This document shows, one piece after another, positions 13,401 through 28,400 of a stretch of DNA of 64,000 nt; within the stretch, counting starts at the first letter, position 1; every line of letters begins with the position of its first letter. The DNA is from Paraescarpia echinospica (lineage: Eukaryota; Annelida; Polychaeta; Sabellida; Siboglinidae), in NCBI GenBank assembly GCA_020002185.1, contig JAHLWY010000246.1, positions 1-64,000 on the forward strand, given 5' to 3'. The position numbers were made by a program, and so were the translations under genes. Below the pieces are notes generated by a model. That model saw only the letters and a list, made by a program, of their open reading frames with translations. It did not search any database and was not told the DNA's origin.

Positions 13401-16400
13401 AAACATTAAGACCATTAAGTGAGGTTTGACTGTACAGTATCTGGTCTCTAGAGCACTGAAGGTGCTTAAAACTTCAACTCCTCTCAAACATTGGGACCAT
13501 AAAGTGAGGTTTGACTGTACTGTATCTGGTCTGTAGAGCATTGAAAGCGCTTAATACTTCAACCTCTGGAAAACATTAGGACCATAAAGTGAGATTACAC
13601 TGTACTGTATCTGCTCTCTAGAGCACTGAAAGTACTTATCACTTCAACTCCTGTTAAACATTGGGATCATAAAGTGAGGTTTGTCTGTACTGTATCTGGT
13701 CTGCAGAGCACTGAAAGTGCGTAACATTTCAACTCCTGTCAAACATTGGGACCATAAAGTGAGGTTTGACTGTACTGTATCTGGTCTGTATGGCATTGAA
13801 AACACTTAACAATTCAACCCATGACAAACATTGCGACCATAAAGTGAAGCTTCACTGTACTGTATCTGGTCTGTAGGGCTTTGAAAGCACATAACAATTC
13901 AACCCCTGGCAAACATTAGGTCCATAAAATGAGGTTCGACTGTACTGTATTTGGTGTCTAGGTCATTAAAAGCGCTTAACACTTCAACCACTGGCAATCA
14001 TTGCGACCATAAAGTCAGGTTTATCTGTACTGTATCTGGTCTCTAGGGCATTGAAAGTGCTTAACACTTCAAAACCTGGCAAACATTGGGACCAAAAAGT
14101 GAGGTTTCACTGTACTGTATCTGCTCTGTAGAGCACTGAAAGTATTTAGCACTTCAACTCCTGTCAAACATTGGTATCATAAAGTGAGGTTTGACTGTAC
14201 TGTATCTGGTCTGTAGAGCACTGAAAGCGCTTAACAATTCAACTACTGTAAAACATTGGGAACATAAAGTGAGGTTTTACTGTACTGTATCTGATATGTA
14301 GGGCATTGAAAGCACTTAACACTTCAACCCCTGGCAAACATTAAGACCATAAAGTGAGGTTTGATTCTACTGTATCTGGTTTGAAGGGCATTGAAATCAC
14401 TTAACACTTGAACTGCTGTCAAACATCGGGACCATTAAGTGAGGTTTGACTGTACAGTATCTGGTCTCTAGAGCACTGAAGGTGCTTAAAACTTCAACTC
14501 CTCTCAAACATTGGGACCATAAAGTGAGGTTTGACTGTACTGTATCTGGTCTGTAGAGCATTGAAAGCGCTTAACACTTCAACCTCTGGAAAACATTAGG
14601 ACCATAAAGTGAGATTTCACTGTACTGTATCTGCTCTCTAGAGCACTGAAAGTACTTATCACTTCAACTCCTGTTAAACATTGGGATCATAAAGTGAGGT
14701 TTGTCTGTACTGTATCTGGTCTGCAGAGCACTGAAAGTGCGTAACATTTCAACTCCTGTCAAACATTGGGACCATAAAGTGAGGTTTGACTGTACTGTAT
14801 CTGGTCTGTATGGCATTGAAAACACTTAACAATTCAACCCATGACAAACATTGCGACCATAAAGTGAAGCTTCACTGTACTGTATCTGGTCTGTAGGGCA
14901 TTGAAAGCACTTAACAATTCAACCCCTGGCAAACATTAGGTCCATAAAATGAGGTTTGACTGTACTGTATTTGGTGTCTAGGTCATTAAAAGCGCTTAAC
15001 ACTTCAACCACTGACAATCATTGCGACCATAAAGTCAGGTTTATCTGTTCTGTATCTGGTCTCTAGGGCATTGAAAGTGCTTAACACTTCAAAACCTGGC
15101 AAACATTGGGACCAAAAAGTGAGGTTTCACTGTACTGTATCTGCTCTGTAGAGCACTGAAAGTATTTAGCACTTCAACTCCTGTCAAACATTGATATCAT
15201 AAAGTGAGGTTTGACTGTACTGTATCTGGTCTGTAGAGCACTGAAAGCGCTTAACAATTCAACTACTGTAAAACATTGGGAACATAAAGTGAGGTTTCAC
15301 TGTACTGTATCTGATATGTAGGGCATTGAAAGCACTTAACACTTCAACCCCTGGCAAACATTAAGACCATAAAGTGAGCTTTGATTCTACTGTATCTGGT
15401 TTGAAGGGTATTGAAATCACTTAACACTTGAACTGCTGTCAAACATCGGGACCATTAAGTGAGGTTTGACTGTACAGTATCTGGTCTCTAGAGCACTGAA
15501 GGTGCTTAAAACTTCAACTCCTCTCAAACATTGGGACCATAAAGTGAGGTTTGACTGTACTGTATCTGGTCTGTATAGCATTGAAAGCGCTTAACACTTC
15601 AACCTCTGGAAAACATTAGGACCATAAAGTGAGATTTCACTGTACTGTATCTGCTCTCTAGAGCACTGAAAGTACTTATCACTTCAACTCCTGTTAAACA
15701 TTGGGATCATAAAGTGAGGTTTGTCTGTACTGTATCTGGTCTGTAGAGCACTGAAAGCGCGTAACATTTCAACTCCTGTCAAACATTGGGACCATAAAGT
15801 GAGGTTTGACTGTACTGTATCTGGTCTGTATGGCATTGAAAACACTTAACAATTCAACCCATGACAAACATGGCGACCATAAAGTGAAGCTTCACTGTAC
15901 TGTATCTGGTCTGTAGGGCATTGAAAGCAATTAACATTTCAACCCCTGGCAAACATTAGGTCCATAAAATGAGGTTTGATTGTACTGTATTTGGTGTCTA
16001 GGTCATTAAAAGCGCTTAACACTTCAACCACTGGCAATCATTGCGACCATAAAGTCAGGTTTATCTGTACTGTATCTGGTCTCTAGGGCATTGAAAGTGC
16101 TTAACACTTCAAAACCTGGCAAACATTGGGACCAAAAAGTGAGGTTTCACTGTACTGTATCTGCTCTGTAGAGCACTGAAAGTATTTAGCACTTCAATTC
16201 CTGTCAAACATTGGTATCATAAAGTGAGGTTTGACTGTACTGTATCTGGTCTGTAGAGCACTAAAAGCGCTTAACACTTCAACTACTATAAAACATTGGG
16301 AACATAAAGTGAGGTTTCACTGTACTGTATCTGATCTGTAGGGCATTGAAAGCACTTAACACTTCAACCCCTGGCAAACATTGGGACCATATAGTGAGTT

Positions 16401-19400
16401 TTGACTTTTCTGTATCTGGTCTGTAGGCCATTGAAAGCACTTAACACTTCAACACCTGTCAATCACTGCGACCATAAAATGAAGTTTCACTGTACTGTAT
16501 CTGGTCTCTACAGCACTGAAGGCGCTTAAAACTTCAACTCCTGTCAAACATTGGGACCATAAAGTAAAGTTTGATTGTACTGTATCTGGTCTGTAGGGCA
16601 TTGAAACCGCTTAACAGTTCAACCCCTGGCAAACATTGGGACCATAAATTGAGGATTGACTGTACTGCATCTGGTCTGTAGGACATTGAAAGCGCTTAAC
16701 ACTTCAACCACTGGCAAACATTAGGTCCATAAAATGAGGTTTGACTGTACTGTATCTGGTGTCTAAGTCATTATAAGCGCTTAACACTTCAACCACTGGC
16801 AATCATTGCGACCATAAAGTCCGGTTTATCTGTACTGTATCTGGTCTCTAGGGCATTGAAAGTGCTTAACACTTCAAAACCTGGCAAACATTGGGACCAA
16901 AAAGTGAAGTTTCACTGTACTGTATCTGCTCTGTAGAGCATTGAAAGTATTTAGCACTTCAACTCCTGTCAAACATTGGTATCATAAAGTGAGGTTTGAC
17001 TGTACTGTATCTGGTCTGTAGAGCACCGAAAGCGCTTAACACTTCAACTACTGTAAAACATTGGGAACATAAAGTGAGGTTTCACTGTACTGTATCTGAT
17101 CTGTAGGGCATTGAAAGCACTTAACACTTCAACACGTGGCAAACATTGCGTTCATAAAATGAGGTTAGACTCTACTGTATCAGGTATCTAGCGCATTGAA
17201 AGCGCTTAACACGACAACTCGTGGCAAACATTGTGACCACAAAGAGAGGTTTGATTGAATTTTATTTGGTTTTTGGGGCATTGGAAGCACTTAACACTTC
17301 AACCCTAGACAAACATTGCGAGCATAAAGTGAGGTTTGACTTTACTGTATCTGGTTTGTAGGGCATTGAAAGCACTTAACACTTCAAACCCTGGCAAACA
17401 TTGGGACCATAAAGTGAGGTTTGAATTTTCTGTATCTGGTCTGTAGGGCATTGAAAGCATGAAACACATCAACACCTGGCAAACATTAAGACCATAAAGT
17501 GAGGTTTGATTCTACTGTATCTGGTTTGTAGGGCATTGAAATCACTTAACACTTCAACTGCTGTCAAACATCGGGACCATTAAGTGAGGTTTGACTGTAC
17601 AGTATCTGGTCTCTAGAGCACTGAAGGTGCTTAAAACTTCAACTCCTCTCAAACATTGGGACCATAAAGTGAGGTTTGACTGTACTGTATCTGGTCTGTA
17701 GAGCATTGAAAGCGCTTAATACTTCAACCTCTGGAAAACATTAGGACCATAATGTGAGATTACACTGTACTGTATCTGCTCTCTAGAGCACTGAAAGTAC
17801 TTATCACTTCAACTCCTGTTAAACATTGGGATCATAAAGTGAGGTTTGTCTGTACTGTATCTGGTCTGCAGAGCACTGAAAGTGCGTAACATTTCAACTC
17901 CTGTCAAACATTGGGACCATAAAGTGAGGTTTGACTGTACTGTATCTGGTCTGTATGGCATTGAAAACACTTAACAATTCAACCCATGACAAACATTGCG
18001 ACCATAAAGTGAAGCTTCACTGTACTGTATCTGGTCTGTAGGGCATTGAAAGCACTTAACAATTCAACCCCTGGCAAACATTAGGTCCATAAAATGAGGT
18101 TTGACTGTACTGTATTTGGTGTCTAGGTCATTAAAAGCGCTTAACATTTCAACCACTGGCAATCATTGCGACCATAAAGTCAGGTTTATCTGTGCTGTAT
18201 CTGGTCTCTAGGGCATTGAAAGTGCTTAACACTTCAAAACCTGGCAAACATTGGGACCAAAAAGTGAGGTTTCACTGTACTGTATCTGCTCTGTAGAGCA
18301 CTGAAAGTATTTAGCACTTCAACTCCTGTCAAACATTGGTATCATAAAGTGAGGTTTGACTGTACTATATCTGGTCTGTAGAGCACTGAAAGCGCTTAAC
18401 ACTTCAACTACTGTAAAACATTGGGAACATAAAGTGAGGTTTCACTGTACTGTATCTGATATGTAGGGCATTGAAAGCACTTAACACTTCAACCCCTGGC
18501 AAACATTAAGACCATAAAGTGAGGTTTGATTCTACTGTATCTGGTTTGAAGGGCATTGAAATCGCTTAACACTTGAACTGCTGTCAAACATCGGGACCAT
18601 TAAGTGAGGTTTGACTGTACAGTATCTGGTCTCTAGAGCACTGAAGGTGCTTAAAACTTCAACTCCTCTCAAACATTGGGACCATAAAGTGAGGTTTGAC
18701 TGTACTGTATCTGGTCTGTAGAGCATTGAAAGCGCTTAACACTTCAACCTCTGGAAAACATTAGGACCATAAAGTGAGATTTCACTGTACTGTATCTGCT
18801 CTCTAGAGCACTGAAAGTACTTATCACTTCAACTCCTGTTAAACATTGGGACCATATAGTGAGTTTTGACTTTTCTGTATCTGGTCTGTAGGCCATTGAA
18901 AGCACTTAACACTTCAACACCTGTCAATCACTGCGACCATAAAATGAAGTTTCACTGTACTGTATCTGGTCTCTACAGCACTGAAGGCGCTTAAAACTTC
19001 AACTCCTGTCAAACATTGGGACCATAAAGTAAAGTTTGATTGTACTGTATCTGGTCTGTAGGGCATTGAAACCGCTTAACAGTTCAACCCCTGGCAAACA
19101 TTGGGACCATAAATTGAGGATTGACTGTACTGCATCTGGTCTGTAGGGCATTGAAAGCGCTTAACACTTCAACCCCTGGCAAACATTAGGTCCATAAAAT
19201 GAGGTTTGACTCTACTGTATCAGGTATCTAGCGCATTGAAAGCGCTTAAAACGACAACTCCTGGCAAACATTGTGACCACAAAGAGAGGTTTGATTGCAT
19301 TTTATCTGGTTTTTGGGGCATTGGAAGCACTTAACACTTCAACCCTAGACAAACATTGCGAGCATAAAGTGAGGTTTGACTTTACTGTATCTGGTTTGTA

Positions 19401-22400
19401 GGGCATTGAAAGCACTTAACACTTCAAACCCTGGCAAACATTGGGACCATAAAGTGAGGTTTGAATTTTCTGTATCTGGTCTGTAGGGCATTGAAAGCAT
19501 GAAACACATCAACACCTGGCAAACATTAAGACCAATAAGTGAGGTTTGACTGTACAGTATCTGGTCTCTAGAGCACTGAAGGTGCTTAAAACTTCAACTC
19601 CTCTCAAACATTGGGACCATAAAGTGAGGTTTGACTGTACTGTATCTGGTCTGTAGAGCATTGAAAGCGCTTAATACTTCAACCTCTGGAAAACATTAGG
19701 ACCATAAAGTGAGATTACACTGTACTGTATCTGCTCTCTAGAGCACTGAAAGTACTTATCACTTCAACTCCTGTTAAACATTGGGATCATAAAGTGAGGT
19801 TTGTCTGTACTGTATCTGGTCTGCAGAGCACTGAAAGTGCGTAACATTTCAACTCCTGTCAAACATTGGGACCATAAAGTGAGGTTTGACTGTACTGTAT
19901 CTGGTCTGTATGGCATTGAAAACACTTAACAATTCAACCCATGACAAACATTGCGACCATAAAGTGAAGCTTCACTGTACTGTATCTGGTCTGTAGGGCA
20001 TTGAAAGCACTTAACAATTCAACCCCTGGCAAACATTAGGTCCATAAAATGAGGTTTGACTGTACTGTATTTGGTGTCTAGGTCATTAAAAGCGCTTAAC
20101 ACTTCAACCACTGGCAATCATTGCGACCATAAAGTCAGGTTTATCTGTACTGTATCTGGTCTCTAGGGCATTGAAAGTGCTTAACACTTCAAAACCTGGG
20201 AAACATTGGGACCAAAAAGTGAGGTTTCACTGTACTGTATCTGCTCTGTAGAGCACTGAAAGTATTTAGCACTTCAACTCCTGTCAAACATTGGTATCAT
20301 AAAGTGAGGTTTGACTGTACTGTATCTGGTCTGTATGGCATTGAAAACACTTAACAATTCAACCCATGACAAACATTGCGACCATAAAGTGAAGCTTCAC
20401 CGTACTGTATCTGGTCTGTAGGGCATTGAAAGCACTTAACAATTCAACCCCTGGCAAACATTAGGTCCATAAAATGAGGTTTCAATGTACTGTATCTGGT
20501 GTCTAGGTCATTATAAGCGCTTAACACTTCAACCACTGGCAATCATTGCGACCATAAAGTCACGTTTATCTGTACTGAATCTGGTCTCCAGGGCATTGAA
20601 AGTGCTTAACCCTTTAAACCTGGCAAACATTGGGAAGAAAAAGTGAGGTTTCACTGTACTGTATCTGGTCTGTAGAGCACTGAAAGTACTTAGCACTTCA
20701 ACTCCTGGCAAACATTGGGACCAAAAAGTGAGGTTTCACTCTACTGTATCTGGTCTGTAGAGCACTGAAAGCGCTTAAAACTTCAACTCCTGTAAAACAT
20801 TGGGACCATGAATTGAGGTTTGACTGTACTGCATCTGGTCTGTAGGGCATTGAATGCGCTTAACACTTCAACCCCTGGTAAACTTTGGGACGATAAAGTG
20901 AGGTTTCACTGTACTGTATCTTATCTGTAGGGCACTGAAAGCGCTTAACACTTCAACCCATGGCAAACATTGAGACCACAATGTGAGGTTTGGCTGTACT
21001 ATACCTGACCTGTAGGGCATTGAAAGCACTTTACACTTCAACCCCTGGCAACTTTTGCGACCATAAAGTGAGGTTTGTCTGTACTATATATTGTCCCTAG
21101 GGCATTGAAAGCGATCAACACTTCAACCTCTGGCAAACGTTGTGACCATAAAATGAGGTTTGACTCTACTGTATTTGGTCTCTAAGTCATTGAAAGCGCT
21201 TAACACTTCAACCCCTCGCAAACATTGGGACCATACCCTGAGGTTTGTCTGTACTATATGTGGTGTCTAGATCATTGAAAGCGCTTAACACTTCATCCCC
21301 TGGCAAATATTGGGACCATAAAGTGAGGTTTGACTCTACTCTATCTGGTCTGAAGGGCATTGAAATCACTGAACACTTCAACACCTGGCAAACATTGGGA
21401 CTATAAAGTGAGGTTTGATTGTATTCTATCTGATCAGTAAGGCATCGAAAGCACTTCACATTTCAACCCCTGGCAATAACTGCGACCATAAAGTCAGGTT
21501 TGTATGTACTGTATCTGGTCTCTAGGGCATTGAAAGTGCTAAACACTTAAAAACCTGGCAAACATTGGGATCATAAACTGAGGTTTCACTCTACTGTATA
21601 TGAACTGAAAGTACTTAGCACTTCAACTCCTGTCAAACATTGGGATCATAAAGTCAGGTTTGACTGTACTGTATCTGGTCTGTAGGGCATTGAAAGCACC
21701 TGACACTTGAACCCTAGACAAAAATTGCAAGCATTAAGTGATGTTTGACTTTACTGTATCCGGTCTGTAGGGCATTGAAAGCGCTTAACACTTCAACACA
21801 TGACAAACATTGACACCACAAAGTGAGATTTGGCTGTACTATATCTGACCTGAAGGGCATTGAATGCACTTTACACTTCAACCCCTGACAAAATTAGCGA
21901 CCATAAAATGAGGTATGTCTGTACTATATATTGTCCCTAGGGCAATGAAATCGATTAACACTTCAACCCCTTACAAACATAGTGACCATAAAATGAGGTT
22001 TGACTGTACTGTATCTGGCATCTATGTCATTGAAAGCGCTTAACATTTCAACCCTTGGCAAATATTGGGACCATAAAGTCAGGTTTGTATCAGGTCTCTG
22101 GGGCATTGAAAGAGCTTAATACGACAACCCCTGGGAAATATTGTAACCACAAAGAGATGTTTGATTGCATTTTATCTGGTCTTTGGGGCATAGGAAGCAC
22201 TTAACACTTCAATCCTAGACAAACATTTCGACCATAAAGTGAGGTTTGACTGTACTGTATCTGGTATGTAGCGCATTGAAAGCGCTTAACATTTCAACCC
22301 CTGGCAAACATTGCGACCATGAAATGAGGTCTAACTCTACTGTATATGGTCTGTAGGGCATTGAAACGCTTAATACGACAGCCACTGGCAAACATTTTGA

Positions 22401-25400
22401 CCATAAAGAGAGGTTTGATTGCATTTTATCTGTTCTTTGGGGCATTGAAAGCGCTGAACAATTCAACACCTGACAAACATTGGGTCCATAAAATTAGGTT
22501 TGACTGTACAGTATCTGGTGTCTAGGTCATTGATCGCGCTTAATACTTCAACATCTGACAAGTATTGACTCCTTAAAATGAAGATTGACTGTACTGTATC
22601 TGGTTTCTAGGTCATTGAAATCGCTTAACACTTCAACCCCTGGCAAATATTGCGACCATAAAGTGAGGTTTGACTGTACTGTATCTGATCTGTGTGGTAT
22701 TCAAAGCACTTAACACTTCAGCCCCTGGCAAACATTGCGACCATAAAGTGAGGTTTGACTGCACTGTATCTGGTCTCTAGAGCACTGAAGGCACTTAACA
22801 CTTCAACTCCTGTCAAACATTGAGACAAAAAAGTGAGGTTTCACTGTACTGTATCTGGTCTGTAGGGCATTGAAAGCGCTTAACACTTCAACCCATGGCA
22901 AACATTGAGACCACAAAGTGAGGTTTGGCTGTTCTATATTTTGTCCCTAGGGCATTGAAAGCGATTACCACTTCAACCCCTGGCAAACATTGTGACCATC
23001 AAGTGAGGTTTGACTCTACTGTATCTGGTATCTAGGGCAATGAATGCGCTTAACATTTCAACCCTTGGAAATATTGGAACCATAAAATGAAGCTTCCCTG
23101 TACTGTATCTGTTCTGTAGGGCATTGACAACGCTTAACACGTCAATCCCTGACAAACATTGACTCCATAAAATGAGGTTTGACTGTAATGTATCTGGTCT
23201 CTAGAGCACTGAAACAGCTTAACACTTCAACCCATGACAAACATTGAGACCATAAAGTGAGGTTTGACTGTACGGTAGCTGGTCTCTAGAGCACTGAAGG
23301 CGCTTAACACTTCAACTCCTATCAAACATTTCGACCATAAAGTGAGGTTTGACTGTACTGTATATGGTATGTAGGGCATTGAAAGCGCTTAACATTTCAA
23401 CCCTTGGCAAATATTGGGACCATAAAGTGAAGCTTCCCTGTATTGTATCTGTTCTGTAGGGCATTGAAATCACTTAACACTTCAACTCCTGACAAAAATT
23501 TGGACCATAATGTGAGGTTTGACTGTACGGTAACTGGTCTCTAGAGCACTGAAGGCGCTTAACACTTGAAATCCTGTCAAACATTTCGACCATAAAATGA
23601 GGTTTGACTGTTCTGTATCTAGTATGTAGGGCATTGATAGCGCTTAACACTTCAACCCCTCACAAACATTGGGTTCATAAAATGAGGTTTGACTGTACTG
23701 TATGTGGTGTCTATGTCATTGACAGCGCTTAACACTTCAAACCCTGGCAAATATTGCGACCATAAAGTGAGGTTTGACTGTACTGTATCAGGTCTCTGGG
23801 GCATTGAAAGCGCTTAATTAGACAACCCCTGGGAAATATTGTAACCATAAAGAGAGGTTTGAGTGCATTTGATCTGGTCTTTGGGGCATAGGAAGCACTT
23901 AACACTTCAATCCTAGACAAACATTTCGAGCATAAAGTGAGGTTTGTCTGTACTATATCTTGTCCCTAGGGCATTGAAAGCGATGAACATTGCAACCCCT
24001 GGCAAACATTGGGACCATGAAATGAGGTCTAACTGTACTGTATCAGGTCTGTAGGGCATTGACAACGCTTAACACGTCAATCCCTGACAAACATTGACTC
24101 CATAAAATGAGGTTTGACTGTAATGTATCTGGTCTCTAGAGCACTGAAACAGCTTAACACTTCAACCCATGACAAACATTGAGACCATAAAGTGAGGTTT
24201 GACTGTACGGTAGCTGGTCTCTAGAGCACTGAAGGCGCTTAACACTACAACTCCTATCAAACATTTCGACCATAAAGTGAGGTTTGACTGTACTGTATAT
24301 GGTATGTAGGGCATTGAAAGCGCTTAACATTTCAACCCATGGCAAATATTGGGACCATAAAGTGAAGCTTCCCTGTATTGTATCTGTTCTGTAGGGCATT
24401 GAAATCACTTAACACTTCAACTCCTGACAACAATTTGGACCATAATGTGAGGTTTGACTGTACGGTAACTGGTCTCTAGAGCACTGAAGGCGCTTAACAC
24501 TTCAAATCCTGTCAAACATTTCGACCATAAAATGAGGTTTAACTGTTCTGTATCTGGTATGTAGGGCATTGATAGCGCTTAACACTTCAACCCCTCACAA
24601 ACATTGGGTTCATAAAATGAGGTTTGACTGTACTGTATGTGGTGTCTATGTCATTGACAGCGCTTAACACTTCAAACCCTGGCAAATATTGCGACCATAA
24701 AGTGAGGTTTGACTGTACTGTATCAGGTCTCTGGGGCATTGAAAGCGCTTAATTAGACAACCCCTGGGAAATATTGTAACCATAAAGAGAGGTTTGAGTG
24801 CATTTGATCTGGTCTTTGGGGCATAGGAAGCACTTAACACTTCAATCCTAGACAAACATTTCGAGCATAAAGTGAGGTTTGTCTGTACTATATCTTGTCC
24901 CTAGGGCATTGAAAGCGATTAACATTGCAACCCCTGGCAAACATTGGGACCATGAAATGAGGTCTAACTGTACTGTATCAGGTCTGTAGGGCATTGAAAC
25001 GCTTAATACGACAGCCACTGGCAAATATTTTGACCATAAAGAGAGGTTTGATTGCATATTATCTGTTCTTTGGGGCATTGAAAGCGCTTAACAATTCAAC
25101 CCCTGACAAACATTGGGTCCATAAAATGAGGTTTGACTGTACAGTATCTGGTGTATAGGTCATTGAACGCGCTTAATACTTCAACATCTGGCAAATATTG
25201 CGACCATAAAGTGACTTTTGACTGTACTGTATCTGATCTGTAGGGCATTGACAGCGCTTAACACTTCAACCCCTGACAAATATTGACTCCTTAAAATGAG
25301 GATTGACTGTACTGTATCTGGTGTCTAGGTCGTTGAAAGCGCTTAACACTTCAACCCCTGGCAAACATTGTGAACATAAAATGAGGTTTGACTCTACTGT

Positions 25401-28400
25401 TTCAGGTCTCTATGGTATTGAAAGCGCTTAATACGACAACCCCTGGCAAATAATGTGACCATAAAGAGAGGTTTGATTGCATTTTATCTGGTCTTTGGGG
25501 CATTGGAAGAACTTAACACTTGAACCCTAGACAAACATTGCGAGCATAAAGTGAGTTTTGTCTTTACTGTATCTGGTCTGTAGGGCATTGAACGCGCTTA
25601 CCATTTTGAACCACTGGCAAACATTGGGACCACAAAGTGAGGCTTGGCTGTACTGTATTTGAACTGTAGGGCATTGAAGGCACTTTACACTTCAACTCCT
25701 GGCAAACATTGGGGCCATAAACTGAAGTTTGCCTGTACTGTATCTGATCTGTAGGGCATTACAATAATTTACATTGCAACCCTTGGCAAACTTTGCGACC
25801 ATAAATTGAAGTTTCTCTCTACTGTATCTGGTCTCTAGGGCATTAAAAGCGCTTCACACTTCAACCCCTGGCAAACATTGGGACCATAAAATTAATCTTC
25901 CCTGTACTGTATCTATTCTGTAGGGCATTGACAGCGCTTAACACTCCAACCCCTGACAAACATTGACTCCATAAAATGAGGTTTGACTGTACTGTATCTG
26001 GTGTGTAGGTCATTGAAAGCGCTTAACACTTCAACCCCTGACAAACATTGACTCTATAAAATGAGGTTTGACTGTACTGTATCTGGTGTGTAGGTCATTG
26101 AAAGCGCTTAACACTTCAAACCCTGCAAATATTGAGACCAAAAAGTGAGGTTTCACTGTACTGTATCTGGTCTGTAGGGCATTGAAAGCGCTTAACACTT
26201 CAACCCATGGCAAACATTGAGACCACAGAGTGAGGTTTGGCTGTACTATATCTTGTCCCTAGGGCATTGAAAGCGATTACCACTTAAACCGCTGGCAATC
26301 ATTGTGACCATAAAGTGAGGTTTGACTGTACTGTATCTGGATTCTAGGGCATTGAATGCGCTTAACATTTCAACCCTTGGAAATATTGGAACCATAAAAT
26401 TAAGCTTCCCTGTACTGTATCTGTTCTGTAGAACATTGACAGCGCTTAACAAATCAATCCCTGACAAACATTGACTCCATAAAATGACGTTTGACTGTAA
26501 TGTATCTGGTCTCTAGAGCACTGAAACAGCTTAACACTTCAACCCATGACAAACATTGAGACCACAAAGTGAGATTTGGCTATACTATATCTGACCTGTA
26601 GGGCATTGAAAGCACTTTACACTTCAATCCCTGGCAAACTTTGCGACAATAAAGTGAGGTTTGTCTGTATTATATCTTGTCTCTAGGGCATTGATAGCGA
26701 TTAACATTTCAACCCTTGGAAAACATTGGGACCATCAAATGAGGTTTTACTGTACTATATCTGGTGTCTAGGTCATTGAAATCGCTAAACATTTCAACCC
26801 CTGGCAAATATTAGGACCATAAAGTGAGGTTTGACTGTAGGTAACTGGTCTCTAGAGCACTGAAGGCGCTTAACACTTCAACTCCTGTCAAACATTTCGA
26901 CCATAAAGTGAGGTTTGACTGTACTGTATCTGGTATGTAGGGCATTGAAAGCGCTTAACATTTCAACCCTTGGCAAATATTGGGACCATAAAGTGAACCT
27001 TCCCTGTATTGTATCTGTTCTGTAGGGCATTGAAATCACTTAATACTTCAACTCCTGACAAAAATTGGGACCATAATGTGAGGTTTGACTGTACGGTAAC
27101 TGGTCTCTAGAGCACTGAAGGCGCTTAACACTTCAACTCCTGTCAAACATTTCGACCATAAAATGAGGTTTGACTGTACTGTATCAGGTCTCTGGGGCAT
27201 TGAAAGCGCTTAATTAGACAACCCCTGGGAAATATTGTAACCATAAAGACAGGTTTTAGTGCATTTTATCTGGTCTTTGGGGTTTAGGAAGTACTTAACA
27301 CTTCAATCCTAGACAAACATTGCGAGCATAAAGTGAGGTTTGTCTGTACTATATCTTGTCCTTAGGGCATTGAAAGCGATAAACATTGCAACCCCTGGCA
27401 AATATTGCGACCATAAAGTGAAGTTTGATTGTACTGTATCTGATCGGTGTGGCATTCAAAGTACTTAACACTTCAACCCCTGGCAAACATTGCGACCATA
27501 AAATGAGGTTTGACTCTACTGTATCAGGTCTCTAGGGTATTGAAAGCGCTTAATACGAAAACCCCTGGCAAATACTGTGACCATAAAGAGAGGTTTGATT
27601 GCATTTTATCTGGTCTTTGGGGCATTGGAAGAACTTAACACTTGAACCCTAGACAAACATTGCGAGCATAATGTGAGTTTTGACTTTACTGTATCTGGTC
27701 TGTAGGGCATTGAAAGCGCTTACCATTTCGAACCACTGGCAAACATTGGGACCACAAAGTGAGGCTTGGCCGTACTGTATTTGAACTGTAGGGCATTGAA
27801 AGCACATAACTCTTCAACCCCTGACAAATTTTGCGACCATAAAATGAGGTTGCTCTGTACTGTGTCTGGTCTCTAGGTCATTGAAGGCGCTTTACACTTC
27901 AACTCCTGGCAAACATTGGGGCCATAAACTGAAGTTTGCCTGTACTGTATCTGATCTGTAGGGCATTAAAACACTTTACATTGCAACCCTTCGCAAACTT
28001 TGCGACCATAAATTGAAGTTTCTCTCTACTGTATCTGGTCTCTAGGGCATTGAAAGCGCTTCACATTTCAACCCCTGGCAAACATTAGGACCATAAAATG
28101 AAGCTTCACTGTATTGTATCTGGTCTGTAGGGCATTGAAAGCGCTTAACACTTCAACCCCTGGCAAACATTGGGACCATAAAATGAGGTTTGACTCTACT
28201 GCATATGGTCTGTAGGGCATTGAAAGCGCTTAATATTTGGACCCCTTACAAACTTTGGTTCCATAAAATGAGGTTTGACTGTACTGTATCTGGTGTCTAG
28301 TTCATTGACAGCGATGAACAATTTAACCCCTGGCAAACATTGGGACCACAAAGTGAGGTCTAACTCTACTGTGTCAGGTTTCTAGGGCATTGAAACGCTT

